Assembly (NCBI GenBank): GCA_910577255.1
Contig: CAJTMH010000001.1
Location: forward strand, 372,001 to 436,000
Length of the DNA: 64,000 bases
Source of the DNA: an uncultured Duncaniella sp.
Lineage (GTDB): Bacteria > Bacteroidota > Bacteroidia > Bacteroidales > Muribaculaceae
Direction: 5' to 3'
Position 1 is the stretch's first letter, and each line of letters begins with the position of its first letter. Below are positions 17,411-26,018 of the stretch, piece by piece. The notes under the pieces are model-generated. The model did no database searches. It saw nothing but the letters and a program-made list of their open reading frames with translations, and had not been told where the DNA came from. The translations under genes were made by a program, and so were the position numbers.

Positions 17411-17788
17411 TTAGTGCTGTTCGGTAGCGCAATGTGCCTTGTAGGCTTCCTCGTCCATGAGGTTTTCAAGTTCGGCCGGATCTGTCAACTCAACTTTGAT
17501 GATCCAATTGTTCATGGCGTCTTCGTTGATGAGACGAGGATTGTCAATGAGGTGCTCGTTGATTTCAACCACGGCACCGCTGACAGGTGCGATAAGGTCG
17601 CTGGCAGCCTTTACGCTTTCCACCGCACCGAAATCCTCACCGGCTTCAACGTCGTCACCTACCTCGGGCATATCGACATAAACCACGTTGCCAAGGGCAT
17701 TCTGTGCGTAGTCGGTGATACCCACATAACCGATATTGCCATCAACTTTTACATACTCGTGTGAAGGAGAATAATATATCTTGCTCAT
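17411..17788 (-). CDS. gcvH: Glycine cleavage system H protein
   Basis: Lipoyl carrier that shuttles the aminomethyl group between the P, T and L proteins. The 125-residue protein has normal length; the lipoylated lysine is Lys60 in AVESVKAASDL. GITDYAQNALGNVVYVDMP near 23-41 is also characteristic. It is encoded between gcvT and gcvPA, 43 bases after gcvT. The nearby lplA could supply its lipoate from outside sources. Confidence 0.97.
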   Translation of the reverse strand: MSKIYYSPSHEYVKVDGNIGYVGITDYAQNALGNVVYVDMPEVGDDVEAGEDFGAVESVKAASDLIAPVSGAVVEINEHLIDNPRLINEDAMNNWIIKVELTDPAELENLMDEEAYKAHCATEQH

Positions 17789-17831
17789 AATTTTTTAATT
17801 TAAATGGTTTTGATAATTAATTTTCAGAAAG

Positions 17832-18929
17832 TTATTTTTTGTATGATTTTTTGTAGAATTTCTTTGCGACAACACGAGCCGGGAATACTTTGCGGCGTAT
17901 ACGCACCTTGAGTTCAGAATCCTTTACAGCATAACGTGTATCGACTAGTGCTGCGGCAATACTCTTGTCGACAGAGATGCCACGATAACCGGTGGTAACA
18001 TAGCCAACCACTTCGTCGGCATCGTTGAGCACTTCATAGCCATGGCGGGCTATCGCTCTGTCGGCAAGTTCGAGGCCAATGAGTTTACGAGGAGCACCCT
18101 CGGCCTTCTGGCGTGCAATAACTTCACGGCCAATAAACTCCGGCTTGTCAAGTTTGACAAACATTGACAAACATGCTTCGACAGGTGAAATATCGTCAGC
18201 GAGCTCATCACCGTACAGAGGCAGGCCAACCTCAAAGCGAAGCGTGTCGCGACAACCGAGACCGCATGGTTCGACACGCCCGGAATCCATCAGCTGATCC
18301 CAGAGTGAACGTATAGTGTCGTGATCAGAATAGATTTCAAATCCATCCTCACCGGTGTAGCCTGTACGGCTCACCAATATATGCTTTCCGTCGAGTTCTG
18401 ATTCCTTGAAAGTATAGAACTCAAGCTCTTTACAAGCAATGCCAAGAACCTCTTCCATGATTTTCTCTGAGTCGGGCCCTTGCACAGCAAGTTCGCCAAG
18501 ATCATCACTGAGCGGGTCAATCTCTATATCATAACCATCGGCATGACCATTGATCCAAGCCATGTCCTTGTCTATGTTGGAAGCATTGATGACGAGGAAA
18601 AAATTATTGTCGCCACGCTTGTAGACAAGTAAATCGTCCACCACTCCGCCTTCCGGATTGAGCATCATACCATAGAATATCTTACCGGCAGGAGCTCCGG
18701 TGACATCATTGGTGAATATGTGATTCACATAGCGTTCGGCATCCGGACCGGAAATATTGACTTCACCCATGTGGGAAACGTCAAATACGCCACAAGCATT
18801 GCGTACGGCATTATGCTCCTCGACTATCCCTTTATACTGGATAGGCATGTCAAATCCGCCGAAAGGGCTCATCTGCGCGCCCATCGCCACGTGTTTGTCA
18901 TGCAAGCATGTTTTTTTAATCTCTTCCAT
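17832..18929 (-). CDS. gcvT: Aminomethyltransferase (T-protein)
   Basis: Releases ammonia from the aminomethyl-GcvH intermediate and passes the one-carbon unit to tetrahydrofolate. The 365-residue protein has family landmarks: MSPFGGFDMPIQY near 19-31, GVFDVSHMGEV near 47-57, NDVTGAPAGKIFYGMMLN near 75-92, and SRTGYTGEDGFEI near 167-179. The C-terminal end is rich in Lys (KKFYKKSYKK), unremarkable. It starts 42 bases downstream of lplA. Confidence 0.96.
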   Translation of the reverse strand: MEEIKKTCLHDKHVAMGAQMSPFGGFDMPIQYKGIVEEHNAVRNACGVFDVSHMGEVNISGPDAERYVNHIFTNDVTGAPAGKIFYGMMLNPEGGVVDDLLVYKRGDNNFFLVINASNIDKDMAWINGHADGYDIEIDPLSDDLGELAVQGPDSEKIMEEVLGIACKELEFYTFKESELDGKHILVSRTGYTGEDGFEIYSDHDTIRSLWDQLMDSGRVEPCGLGCRDTLRFEVGLPLYGDELADDISPVEACLSMFVKLDKPEFIGREVIARQKAEGAPRKLIGLELADRAIARHGYEVLNDADEVVGYVTTGYRGISVDKSIAAALVDTRYAVKDSELKVRIRRKVFPARVVAKKFYKKSYKK

Positions 18930-18971
18930 TTTGTTGTGTTGTTTGATGGTATTTTTGTAGTTTAACTATTA

Positions 18972-19949
18972 TCAGAAAAGTATGTTTACGAAAGCTTCAA
19001 CTGTAAGCCCGGGGATTATCCTGCCGAGTTGCAATGATTCGAGTGCCGACCTTACTGCGTCGCGGTCATAATCCACGCCTTGCAGTATGCCGGAGATCTC
19101 GGCTTCAGCATCGGTAGTCTCCAGGAAGTCACCGTTGATTGTCAAGGATGTAATCTTACCACGGTTGACCGACAAGCTTACCGCAATCTCGCCCACTCCG
19201 TCAATTCTCTCTGACACATTGACTGACCCTTTTGGATTCTTACCGGCCAGCCATTGCGATGCATAGTATTCACTCTCGATATGTTGTATTTCCTTGATGG
19301 CCTCATCATCGAGAATCAGAGTTTCGCCATCAATCATAGTGTCGATTATATGGCGTTTGAATTCCTCGATACTGAGATTAGGAAGATGCTCGCGGATAGT
19401 AGTTACACGGCTGCGTGTGGAAGCCACCCCATGTGAGGAAAGTTTTTTGGTCGATGGACAGAGTGCGTTTGTCATCCTGTCAACATCGAAATCATACAAC
19501 ATTGTGCCGTGTACGATACTTCGACCAGGGATATGATAGTAAGAATTCCCGGAAACTTTTCGGTCGGCTATCAGGACATCGTTACGAGAGGTATCAGACG
19601 CATCAAGGCCTAACAAACGAAGTGCGCGTACCACACTTGAAGTGTAATGGGAAAAAGTAGTAGCGACATCGTCAGATGACGTGATGTAGGAGAACATGAT
19701 GTTATTCATATCGGCCACTACGGCCCCTCCTCCACTTTTCCGGCGACATATATCCACATTATTATATCGGCAGTACTCTACATTGACCTCTTTTTCAATC
19801 ATCTGATTTCTACCAACAATCACAGTGGGGTCAACCTGCCACATAAAGAAAAATTCCCTGTCGTTGTAATTACGTGCGAGGTATTCCTCCATGGCAAGAT
19901 AAAACGGCAGCCTGTGTTTGCTGTCGGATTGAAGCCGGACTAAATCCAT
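18972..19949 (-). CDS. lplA: Lipoate-protein ligase A
   Basis: Activates free lipoate with ATP and attaches it to lipoyl domains such as that of GcvH. The 325-residue protein has the adenylate-binding RRKSGGGAV at 69-77 and the catalytic Lys131 in ADRKVSGNSYY; a C-terminal accessory domain follows from about 240. It is the first gene of the operon lplA-gcvT-gcvH-gcvPA-gcvPB-lpd, behind a promoter 29 bases upstream. Its placement fits salvage of lipoate to activate GcvH made from the same transcript. Confidence 0.93.
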   Translation of the reverse strand: MDLVRLQSDSKHRLPFYLAMEEYLARNYNDREFFFMWQVDPTVIVGRNQMIEKEVNVEYCRYNNVDICRRKSGGGAVVADMNNIMFSYITSSDDVATTFSHYTSSVVRALRLLGLDASDTSRNDVLIADRKVSGNSYYHIPGRSIVHGTMLYDFDVDRMTNALCPSTKKLSSHGVASTRSRVTTIREHLPNLSIEEFKRHIIDTMIDGETLILDDEAIKEIQHIESEYYASQWLAGKNPKGSVNVSERIDGVGEIAVSLSVNRGKITSLTINGDFLETTDAEAEISGILQGVDYDRDAVRSALESLQLGRIIPGLTVEAFVNILF

Positions 19950-19977
19950 GATATAATTATGGTAAGGTTAACGGCTA

Positions 19978-19985
19978 CAAAAGTA
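19978..19985 (-). promoter_or_regulatory. -7 box of the lplA-gcv operon
   Basis: The minus strand reads TACTTTTG, matching TAnnTTTG, with an upstream TTTG at about 22 bases, slightly long. The leader is about 25 bases, too short for a glycine riboswitch. Confidence 0.5.
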
Positions 19986-20145
19986 ATAATTAAATTATTT
20001 ACTACGACAAATTAATTTTATGTTTTAGGACATGGATTTTAACAAAAAAACCAAATGTGACAATAAAAAAGGTGACAGAGGCGTTATATGAGTAAATTGA
20101 GTATCTCAAGTTCATCACTAATTTTTTATTTTTCACCAACCTGTT

Positions 20146-20310
20146 ATGCCTATGGATAAAATTTCTACTCCTTCCACCCTATTTCAACCTTCAGCAGACA
20201 AGTGCATCCCTACGCCTCGTAAATCAACGCTTGCAAAGATCAAGCAGTTTGCAAGAGCCTATACCTATAATCAGGCCGCAGGAACTTTGGGTGGCTTCAT
20301 ACTGAATTAG
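20146..20310 (+). CDS. Small protein, 54 aa, upstream of rmuC
   Basis: ATG at 20146 (or a second ATG at 20152) opens a 54-codon frame ending in TAG at 20310, 22 bases before rmuC. The peptide starts MPMDKISTPSTLF and ends in IKQFARAYTYNQ followed by AAGTLGGFILN. The basic, aromatic core (KSTLAKIKQFARAY) and the ending GGFILN recall short conserved hypothetical proteins of Bacteroidales, but I cannot name a family. There is no signal peptide. Good codon use and the orderly position ahead of rmuC favour a real gene. Function unknown. Confidence 0.55.
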   Translation: MPMDKISTPSTLFQPSADKCIPTPRKSTLAKIKQFARAYTYNQAAGTLGGFILN

Positions 20311-20332
20311 TCTTCCCTCCATCACACCAAAC

Positions 20333-21679
20333 ATGTCGGTCTGTATAATCCTTGCAGTGGTGTTTGCCGCCATTGCTGCATTAGCGTTGCTGCGTTCACA
20401 GAAACTGTCGGCCCAGCTTTCATCCCTTCAGGAAGAGAACAAAAGTCTTATTATCTCAGTCGAAACCCGAAAGGCTGAGCTTGCCACAATGAGTGAGCTT
20501 GACCGGACAAGACAGCAACAGATAGAGAGTTCTCTTGCGAGGCTTGATGCCGCCAATGAACAGTTGGCATCAACACGTGAAGAGAATGCTCGTCTATCGG
20601 CAAGTCTACGTCATTACCGCGAGGAGGAGGAACTGAGGGAGAGGCATCTTGAAACTCATTTCAGGAATCTGGCCAACGATATTCTTAAGCAAAACTCTGT
20701 GGAGTTCAAGGCTCAGAACGAAGAACGCCTCAACCAGATTCTTGATCCGCTGAAAGCTAATCTCGATGATTTCCGTAAGACGGTTGCAGAGACATATAAT
20801 AATGAGGCCAGGGAAAGATTTTCGCTCTCCGAACGCATCAGAGAACTGGTGGACCTTAACCAGTCAATCTCCAAAGAGGCCCGCGAACTTGCGGATGCCC
20901 TTCGAGGCAACAGTAAAGTGCAAGGCGACTGGGGCGAAATGGTGCTTGAATCAATCCTTGAGAAGTCAGGACTTCAGAAAGGTGAAGAATATTTCATCCA
21001 GGCAACAACTGACGAGGGAGGCAATACGCTACGCAACGAAGAGGGACGGAACCTGCGCCCTGACGTAGTGGTGAAATATCCCGACGGACGATGTGTGATA
21101 ATTGATTCCAAGGTCTCCCTGACAGCGTTTGTTGATTATGTGAATGCCGACGACGAGGAAACTAAAAAAAGAGCAGCCATAAGGCATATCCGCTCGGTGA
21201 AGAGCCATATTGACGAACTGGCACGGAAAAGCTACCAGGACTATGTGGGCGAAGCCAAACTTGACTTCGTGATGATGTTTATCCCTAACGAGCCGGCTTA
21301 TATAGCAGCTATGCGCCTTGACCCTACTCTTTGGCAGAATGCCTATGACAGCAAGGTGCTGATAGTTTCACCCACCCACTTGGTGTCAGGCCTACGCCTC
21401 ATAGCTCAATTATGGAGCAGGGACCGCTATACTAAAAATGCAATAAAAATCGCAGAAGAGGCCGGGAAGATGTATGACAAATTCGCTGACTTCACCGCCG
21501 ATATGGAACGCATCGAGAAAGCTATCAATTCCACTCAGAAGGCCTACTCGGACGCTATGACCAAACTATCGTCAGGTAAGGGCAACCTGGTGGCTCGTGC
21601 GCAGAAAATGCAAGCATTGGGAGTGAAAGCATCCAAGCAGTTAGCGTCTTCAACCCTTAGCGCTGCCGACGAAGATTAG
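20333..21679 (+). CDS. rmuC: DNA recombination protein RmuC
   Basis: RmuC proteins limit recombination at inverted repeats and are related to endonucleases. The 448-residue protein begins with a membrane-anchor helix (residues 2-18), then a long coiled coil (about 20-130), then the RmuC domain: GDWGEMVLESILEKSGL near 199-215, LRPDVVVKYPDGR near 238-250, and VIIDSKVSLTAFVDY near 253-267. The length is typical. It follows the 54-residue gene by 22 bases and is ended by a strong hairpin. Confidence 0.94.
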   Translation: MSVCIILAVVFAAIAALALLRSQKLSAQLSSLQEENKSLIISVETRKAELATMSELDRTRQQQIESSLARLDAANEQLASTREENARLSASLRHYREEEELRERHLETHFRNLANDILKQNSVEFKAQNEERLNQILDPLKANLDDFRKTVAETYNNEARERFSLSERIRELVDLNQSISKEARELADALRGNSKVQGDWGEMVLESILEKSGLQKGEEYFIQATTDEGGNTLRNEEGRNLRPDVVVKYPDGRCVIIDSKVSLTAFVDYVNADDEETKKRAAIRHIRSVKSHIDELARKSYQDYVGEAKLDFVMMFIPNEPAYIAAMRLDPTLWQNAYDSKVLIVSPTHLVSGLRLIAQLWSRDRYTKNAIKIAEEAGKMYDKFADFTADMERIEKAINSTQKAYSDAMTKLSSGKGNLVARAQKMQALGVKASKQLASSTLSAADED

Positions 21680-21700
21680 GAGGAATAACAATTAACAATT

Positions 21701-21742
21701 GCGCCGCTGACAGAGGTATGTAGTCATACATGTCAGCGGCGC
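21701..21742. terminator. Bidirectional terminator between rmuC and the metal permease gene
   Basis: Perfect 12-bp stem GCGCCGCTGACA/TGTCAGCGGCGC with an inner GTATG/CATAC pairing, between convergent genes. Confidence 0.65.
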
Positions 21743-21769
21743 TGTGTTTCGATATAATCAGAGGGCTAA

Positions 21770-23026
21770 TTATTCATCCATGGTGAATCCGGCATTGTAT
21801 ACAGCATCCCTTATCAACGCGGGAGCAACGTCGCCCTCCACGATTGCCTTACCGGCTCCGAGGTCAACAGTTACGGATGATACACCGGGAAGTGAAGAGA
21901 TAACTTTCTCTATTGTGGCTCTGCAATGAGCACAGGCCATGCCTTTGATTTGATATTCTTTTGTCATATTATCAATATTTTCGGTTGAGTGATTATGTTT
22001 GTGTGATTTTGATTTGAACGCCGAGTATATAAGAAGTCCGGCGAGTAAGAGTGAGCATAAAGTCTCGAATATGCCAAATGACACGTGACATCCAGCAATC
22101 GCAGGAGCAGCATCCGGCATGAACCAATGACGCGGAAGAAGATAGTCGATCGCAAGGCCAAACATCATGGCGGTGACCACAACTGACAGGATATAGATGA
22201 ACGTCGACTTACGCCCCATTGACTTGTTGAGAATCATGACTGAGGCAAAGTTGGCGGCAGGACCGGCCATAAGGAGCACAAAACCTACACCTGGGGTAAG
22301 CCCCTTGCAAATCAATGAAAGAGCAATGGGAATTGAGCCTGTGGCACAGATATACATAGGCACAGACACTACCACCATCACCAACATGGCCAAAAGCGGA
22401 TATTTGCTGAGGCTTATGAACAGATTATCAGGAACCAAGACAGTGATGAGGGCTGCGACTATAAGACCGATAACAAGCCATTTGCCAACACTTGCCACCA
22501 TATCGACCAAGCCATATCTCACGGATTCAATGAGTTTTTGTCTCATTGAAAGTGATTCGGAAGACTCGACAGAGCAGCAATCTGACTCCTCTGCCAGAGT
22601 TTGTACCTGTTCAGTGCTTTTGTCAAATTTGTTGACAGCCAAGCCTCCCATCATCGCCCCTACGAGGGCTGCGACCGGTCTGATTATAGCAAACGGTAAT
22701 CCGAGAAGTGAATAGGTGGCTGCGATGCTATCCACACCGGTCTGAGGGGTAGCTATGAGGAATGAGGTCGAGGCTCCTTTGGATGCCCCTTGTCGACGAA
22801 GTGAGACCGCTGTGGGCAATACTCCGCACGAACAAAGAGGTAACGGTATGCCAAGCATCGCCGCTTTAAACACCGGTTTCCAACCATGTCCTGAAAGATG
22901 ACGCGACATCATGGATGGCTTCACAAAAACATGCAGGAATCCGGCAATAAGAAACCCCAATAATATATAAGGTGACATCTCGTTGACAATCGAGAGCAAG
23001 GAAATTATAAAATGAGAGAAATTCAT
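21770..23026 (-). CDS. SO_0444-type Cu/Zn efflux permease with C-terminal HMA domain
   Basis: Inner-membrane permease of the ArsP/DUF318 group, matching the SO_0444 family described as Cu/Zn efflux transporters. The 418-residue protein has about eight membrane segments; the motif PLPLCSCGVLP near 61-71 holds Cys65 and Cys67, likely in the metal path, and a matching GPAANFAS lies in the second half. A His-rich cytoplasmic stretch (KSKSHKHNHS) leads into a C-terminal heavy-metal-associated domain from residue 357 with GMACAHC (Cys365, Cys368). The next gene upstream, on the same strand, is an AraC regulator carrying a similar metal motif, so metal-induced control is likely. Which metal is not certain. 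Confidence 0.88.
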   Translation of the reverse strand: MNFSHFIISLLSIVNEMSPYILLGFLIAGFLHVFVKPSMMSRHLSGHGWKPVFKAAMLGIPLPLCSCGVLPTAVSLRRQGASKGASTSFLIATPQTGVDSIAATYSLLGLPFAIIRPVAALVGAMMGGLAVNKFDKSTEQVQTLAEESDCCSVESSESLSMRQKLIESVRYGLVDMVASVGKWLVIGLIVAALITVLVPDNLFISLSKYPLLAMLVMVVVSVPMYICATGSIPIALSLICKGLTPGVGFVLLMAGPAANFASVMILNKSMGRKSTFIYILSVVVTAMMFGLAIDYLLPRHWFMPDAAPAIAGCHVSFGIFETLCSLLLAGLLIYSAFKSKSHKHNHSTENIDNMTKEYQIKGMACAHCRATIEKVISSLPGVSSVTVDLGAGKAIVEGDVAPALIRDAVYNAGFTMDE

Positions 23027-23108
23027 AACTTTGACATTTACTTATTCTGACTAAATGATTTCAACTGTCCCACATCAGGCGTTAAACAAACAGTTAAATC
23101 TTTCAATG

Positions 23109-23116
23109 CAAAGTTA
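23109..23116 (-). promoter_or_regulatory. -7 box of the metal permease gene
   Basis: The minus strand reads TAACTTTG, 83 bases before the ATG at 23026. No TTTG is found at -33, as would suit a promoter needing an activator such as the adjacent AraC protein. Confidence 0.5.
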
Positions 23117-23199
23117 CTACATATAAGTCCCTTGGGCGTTACACAATTTCGGATAAATTTTACAGATTTGCCAATGTGCAACGATTATGCCGGTAATCT

Positions 23200-23754
23200 C
23201 TAAACTTCACTGATGCTTTTGCGTTCGCGCGATGAGCGCATATACTCGGTAGGGGTAAGCCCAGTCACTGATTTGAACTGTCGCGACAGATGGGCCACGC
23301 TCGAATAGCCTGTCTTGTATGCTATCTCGCTAAGTGTCAATTCGCCATAGTTAAGCAGCTCCTTGACCCATTCTATTTTCTGGGCGATGTGGTATTTTTC
23401 AATTGTCCGTCCTTCCCGCGCCGAGAAAATGCGGCTCACAGTGTCATAATTAACACCAAGATGGCTGTCAATACAGTCAGAGAGATTATACCGGCAATCC
23501 TCCTCCTCACGGATGTGGTGCAGGATAGCCATCTTTGCCTTCTCCACAAGGGCTTCCTCGTTGTCACGTATGCGGCTGAACCCATTCTCCTCAAGCAGTT
23601 GGTCAAGTTTATGCAATGTAGTTTTGTCAGGGGTACCTGCTATTACAGCCTTACCCAATGAAATGTCATCTGTGGGCAGATCCAAAGAGTCAAACACTCT
23701 TTTCACTGCCTCTACACAATGATTACATACCATATTTTTAATCAAAATCTCCAT
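23200..23754 (-). CDS. AraC-family regulator with N-terminal HMA-like metal motif
   Basis: The N-terminal 70 residues (MEILIKNMVCNHC, Cys10 and Cys13, then VEAVKRVFDSLDL) form a heavy-metal-associated-like domain. The C-terminal 100 residues are an AraC helix-turn-helix pair ending LSEIAYKTGYSSVAHLSRQF and GLTPTEY. It is therefore probably a metal-sensing activator of the adjacent efflux permease gene. Start choice: the frame is open to an ATG at 23802, but that would overlap tilS by 44 bases; the ATG at 23754 begins exactly at the HMA fold and 4 bases after the tilS stop, giving 184 residues. It is co-transcribed with tilS by position. Confidence 0.87.
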   Translation of the reverse strand: MEILIKNMVCNHCVEAVKRVFDSLDLPTDDISLGKAVIAGTPDKTTLHKLDQLLEENGFSRIRDNEEALVEKAKMAILHHIREEEDCRYNLSDCIDSHLGVNYDTVSRIFSAREGRTIEKYHIAQKIEWVKELLNYGELTLSEIAYKTGYSSVAHLSRQFKSVTGLTPTEYMRSSRERKSISEV

Positions 23755-23758
23755 CGTG

Positions 23759-25126
23759 CTAACTTTGTTTTTTTGAGGTTTCGGGATGATATTCCACCAC
23801 AATTACTTCCCTTGTTTTATCGGTCACTGCAAAATGTCGAGAGGCTCGCATGCCTACTATCCAAAGTATTAAATCACCGCGCAAAAGTAATGGGATGGAT
23901 TCTTTCTTGTCCACCGGTATCTTGGCGTCACTGAATATATCGCTGACAAGTCTTGAACCTTTCATGCCAAACGGTGAGATGCGGTCGCTTTTACGCCATG
24001 AACGGATATGAAATTCAGGAGAGCCATCATGTATGGTGGCATCGAAATATACGCAATAACGATTGTCTTTATTTTGACTGAGGACAGAGGTGAACTCATC
24101 ACGAGTAATTCGTCGCATGCTGAACGGTGGAGAGTCCAGCTCCACATTGCAATCGTCCACGGAGGCATCAGTGACCGCCATCGGTATTAAATGTCCCCTG
24201 TCAAGCAAAAATGAAATAGAAGGTGATGAGAATTTCAGCCCGGACGCAAGGCATCGGCCATTTTCGTCCAAAGCGCCAAGCATATTCTTGACCTGGGTCA
24301 TGTTTATGCCAAGCGGTGACAGCAACTCATAGAGAACTATCGCTGGATGCGGCTCAGTGGTGATGAGCCGTGACAAGTCAATCACCCCACCCTCCTCGAC
24401 ATATTTACGCCGAAGGGTTTCCACGGCATCGGTATACAAGCCATAATTATCCTTAAGACATGCTACTGATGTAGCAATACCGTCGGCGGCTCCGGGAAAT
24501 AAGCGCTGCAACTCCGGCATTATGATATTGCGCAGACGGTTGCGGCTAAAATCATTTTCCAGATTAGTATGATCGGTCACATAGTCGAGACCTGATACTG
24601 CTAAATATTCCTCAATCTCTGCACGAGTCACATCGAGCATCGGTCGTATGATATTGCCGGACTTTGGCATCATGCCTTTAAGGCCTGCAATCCCGCTACC
24701 ACGTAGCAAATTAAGGAAAAAAGTCTCTATGTCATCCTCGCGGTGATGCCCCACAGCAACCACTGCGCCACGGCCATCGCGTATCATGGATTCCCACCAC
24801 TCGTAGCGCAAGGTACGGCATGCCATCTCAACAGATTCGCCAGTGGCTTCCCGCTGCATGGCGACATCAAAATCGCGTTTGACGAAGGGAATATGGAGAG
24901 AATCACATAACAAACGGCAGAACTGCTCGTCACGGTCGCTCTCCTCTCCCCGCAAATGGAAATTACAATGAGCGGCAAGAATATCGTAGCCGAGACAATG
25001 CATCACCGCCAGCAGGGCCACTGAATCAGCACCTCCACTCAGACCGACAATCACACGACATGTCTTGTCGGCAAGATGATGCTCAGTTATAAACCGATTT
25101 ATTTTATTGATGAAAATATTTCCCAT
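23759..25126 (-). CDS. tilS: tRNA(Ile)-lysidine synthetase
   Basis: Converts C34 of the AUA-reading tRNA-Ile to lysidine, an essential step. The 455-residue protein has the PP-loop SGGADS at 30-35, HCNFHLRGEESDRDE near 55-69 and HHREDDIETFFLNLLRGSG near 128-146, and a C-terminal substrate domain. The start at 25126 is close to its promoter. The AraC regulator gene follows after 4 bases. Confidence 0.95.
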   Translation of the reverse strand: MGNIFINKINRFITEHHLADKTCRVIVGLSGGADSVALLAVMHCLGYDILAAHCNFHLRGEESDRDEQFCRLLCDSLHIPFVKRDFDVAMQREATGESVEMACRTLRYEWWESMIRDGRGAVVAVGHHREDDIETFFLNLLRGSGIAGLKGMMPKSGNIIRPMLDVTRAEIEEYLAVSGLDYVTDHTNLENDFSRNRLRNIIMPELQRLFPGAADGIATSVACLKDNYGLYTDAVETLRRKYVEEGGVIDLSRLITTEPHPAIVLYELLSPLGINMTQVKNMLGALDENGRCLASGLKFSSPSISFLLDRGHLIPMAVTDASVDDCNVELDSPPFSMRRITRDEFTSVLSQNKDNRYCVYFDATIHDGSPEFHIRSWRKSDRISPFGMKGSRLVSDIFSDAKIPVDKKESIPLLLRGDLILWIVGMRASRHFAVTDKTREVIVVEYHPETSKKQS

Positions 25127-25134
25127 ATTTCACG

Positions 25135-25151
25135 CAAATTTACTACATTTG
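25135..25151. promoter_or_regulatory. Back-to-back promoters of tilS and the esterase gene
   Basis: The minus strand has TAAATTTG (25135-25142) for tilS, only 8 bases from its ATG; the plus strand has TACATTTG (25144-25151) for the esterase gene at 25173, with TTTC 21 bases upstream. The two boxes lie one base apart, so only one polymerase could use the site at a time. Confidence 0.5.
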
Positions 25152-25172
25152 CTCCATTAATACCTACCTAAT

Positions 25173-26015
25173 ATGAAAAAAATCTTCTCCTGCGCACTCT
25201 TTTCGGTAGTCATGCTTACTGCTTGGGGTGCAGCTAAACCTCAGATGCAGGTCGACACCGTGAAAATCAATTCGGTCAACAACATCGTGTCACCAATGAA
25301 AGTCACAGTAGCTCTCCCTGAAACATATCTGGCAAAAGGTGATACGGCCCACTATCCGGTGGTGTACCTACTTCATGGTTACAGCGACGACTATTCGTAT
25401 TATCCCAAACGTATGCCTCTCGATTCGGTTGCTTCAGCTTACAACATGATTATTGTATGCCCCGACGGCCGAGACAGCTGGTACTGGGATTCACCGGTCA
25501 ATCCTGACTTCCAGATGGAGAGTTTTTTCACCCAAGAGCTTGTACCGACAATCGACTCGCTCTACCGTACCAGGAAATCACCTGAGCAAAGAGCAATAGT
25601 CGGCCTGAGTATGGGCGGACATGGTGCCTTATGGCTTGCGATGCGCCACAGTGATATATGGAAAAATGCCGGCTCGATGAGTGGCGGAGTCGACATTACC
25701 AAGCGTGAATTCCATGACCAATGGCGCATGAAAGAACGTCTTGGAGAATTCAAGGACAATTCCGTAAGGTGGGGCGAACATACAGTGGCTGCTCTTGTGC
25801 CGGGATTACAACCAGGCCAGCTCAACATAATATTTTGCTGCGGTACGGAAGATTTCTTCTTTGATGTCAACAATGAACTCAGCAAAAGTCTGAATGACCA
25901 CCGTATAGGGCATACATATTTCACAGCCACGGGTGATCATTCATGGCCTTACTGGAATAAGGTTATCTACCCTATCCTCGATAATTTCAAGAGTCATTTC
26001 GACTCAGGGAAATAA
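25173..26015 (+). CDS. Secreted alpha/beta-hydrolase esterase (esterase D/feruloyl-esterase-like)
   Basis: A putative serine esterase. It has a signal peptide (residues 1-20, ending WGAA). Residues 41-270 are an alpha/beta-hydrolase of the esterase D/Fae type: VVYLLHGYSDDYSYY near 63-77 as oxyanion region, the nucleophile Ser146 in GLSMGG, and His256 in GDHSWPYW; Asp227 in GTEDFFFD is the likely acid. The substrate is unknown; acetyl or feruloyl esters of plant glycans are common for this group and would suit an arabinofuranosidase further on, but the two are not in one operon. The gene ends 3 bases before the convergent PepSY-like gene. Confidence 0.85.
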   Translation: MKKIFSCALFSVVMLTAWGAAKPQMQVDTVKINSVNNIVSPMKVTVALPETYLAKGDTAHYPVVYLLHGYSDDYSYYPKRMPLDSVASAYNMIIVCPDGRDSWYWDSPVNPDFQMESFFTQELVPTIDSLYRTRKSPEQRAIVGLSMGGHGALWLAMRHSDIWKNAGSMSGGVDITKREFHDQWRMKERLGEFKDNSVRWGEHTVAALVPGLQPGQLNIIFCCGTEDFFFDVNNELSKSLNDHRIGHTYFTATGDHSWPYWNKVIYPILDNFKSHFDSGK

Positions 26016-26018
26016 TCT

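Noticed and set aside
19950..20145. Possible glycine riboswitch ahead of the lplA-gcv operon
   Set aside because: The leader from the promoter to lplA is about 25 bases, and no tandem aptamer pattern is visible.
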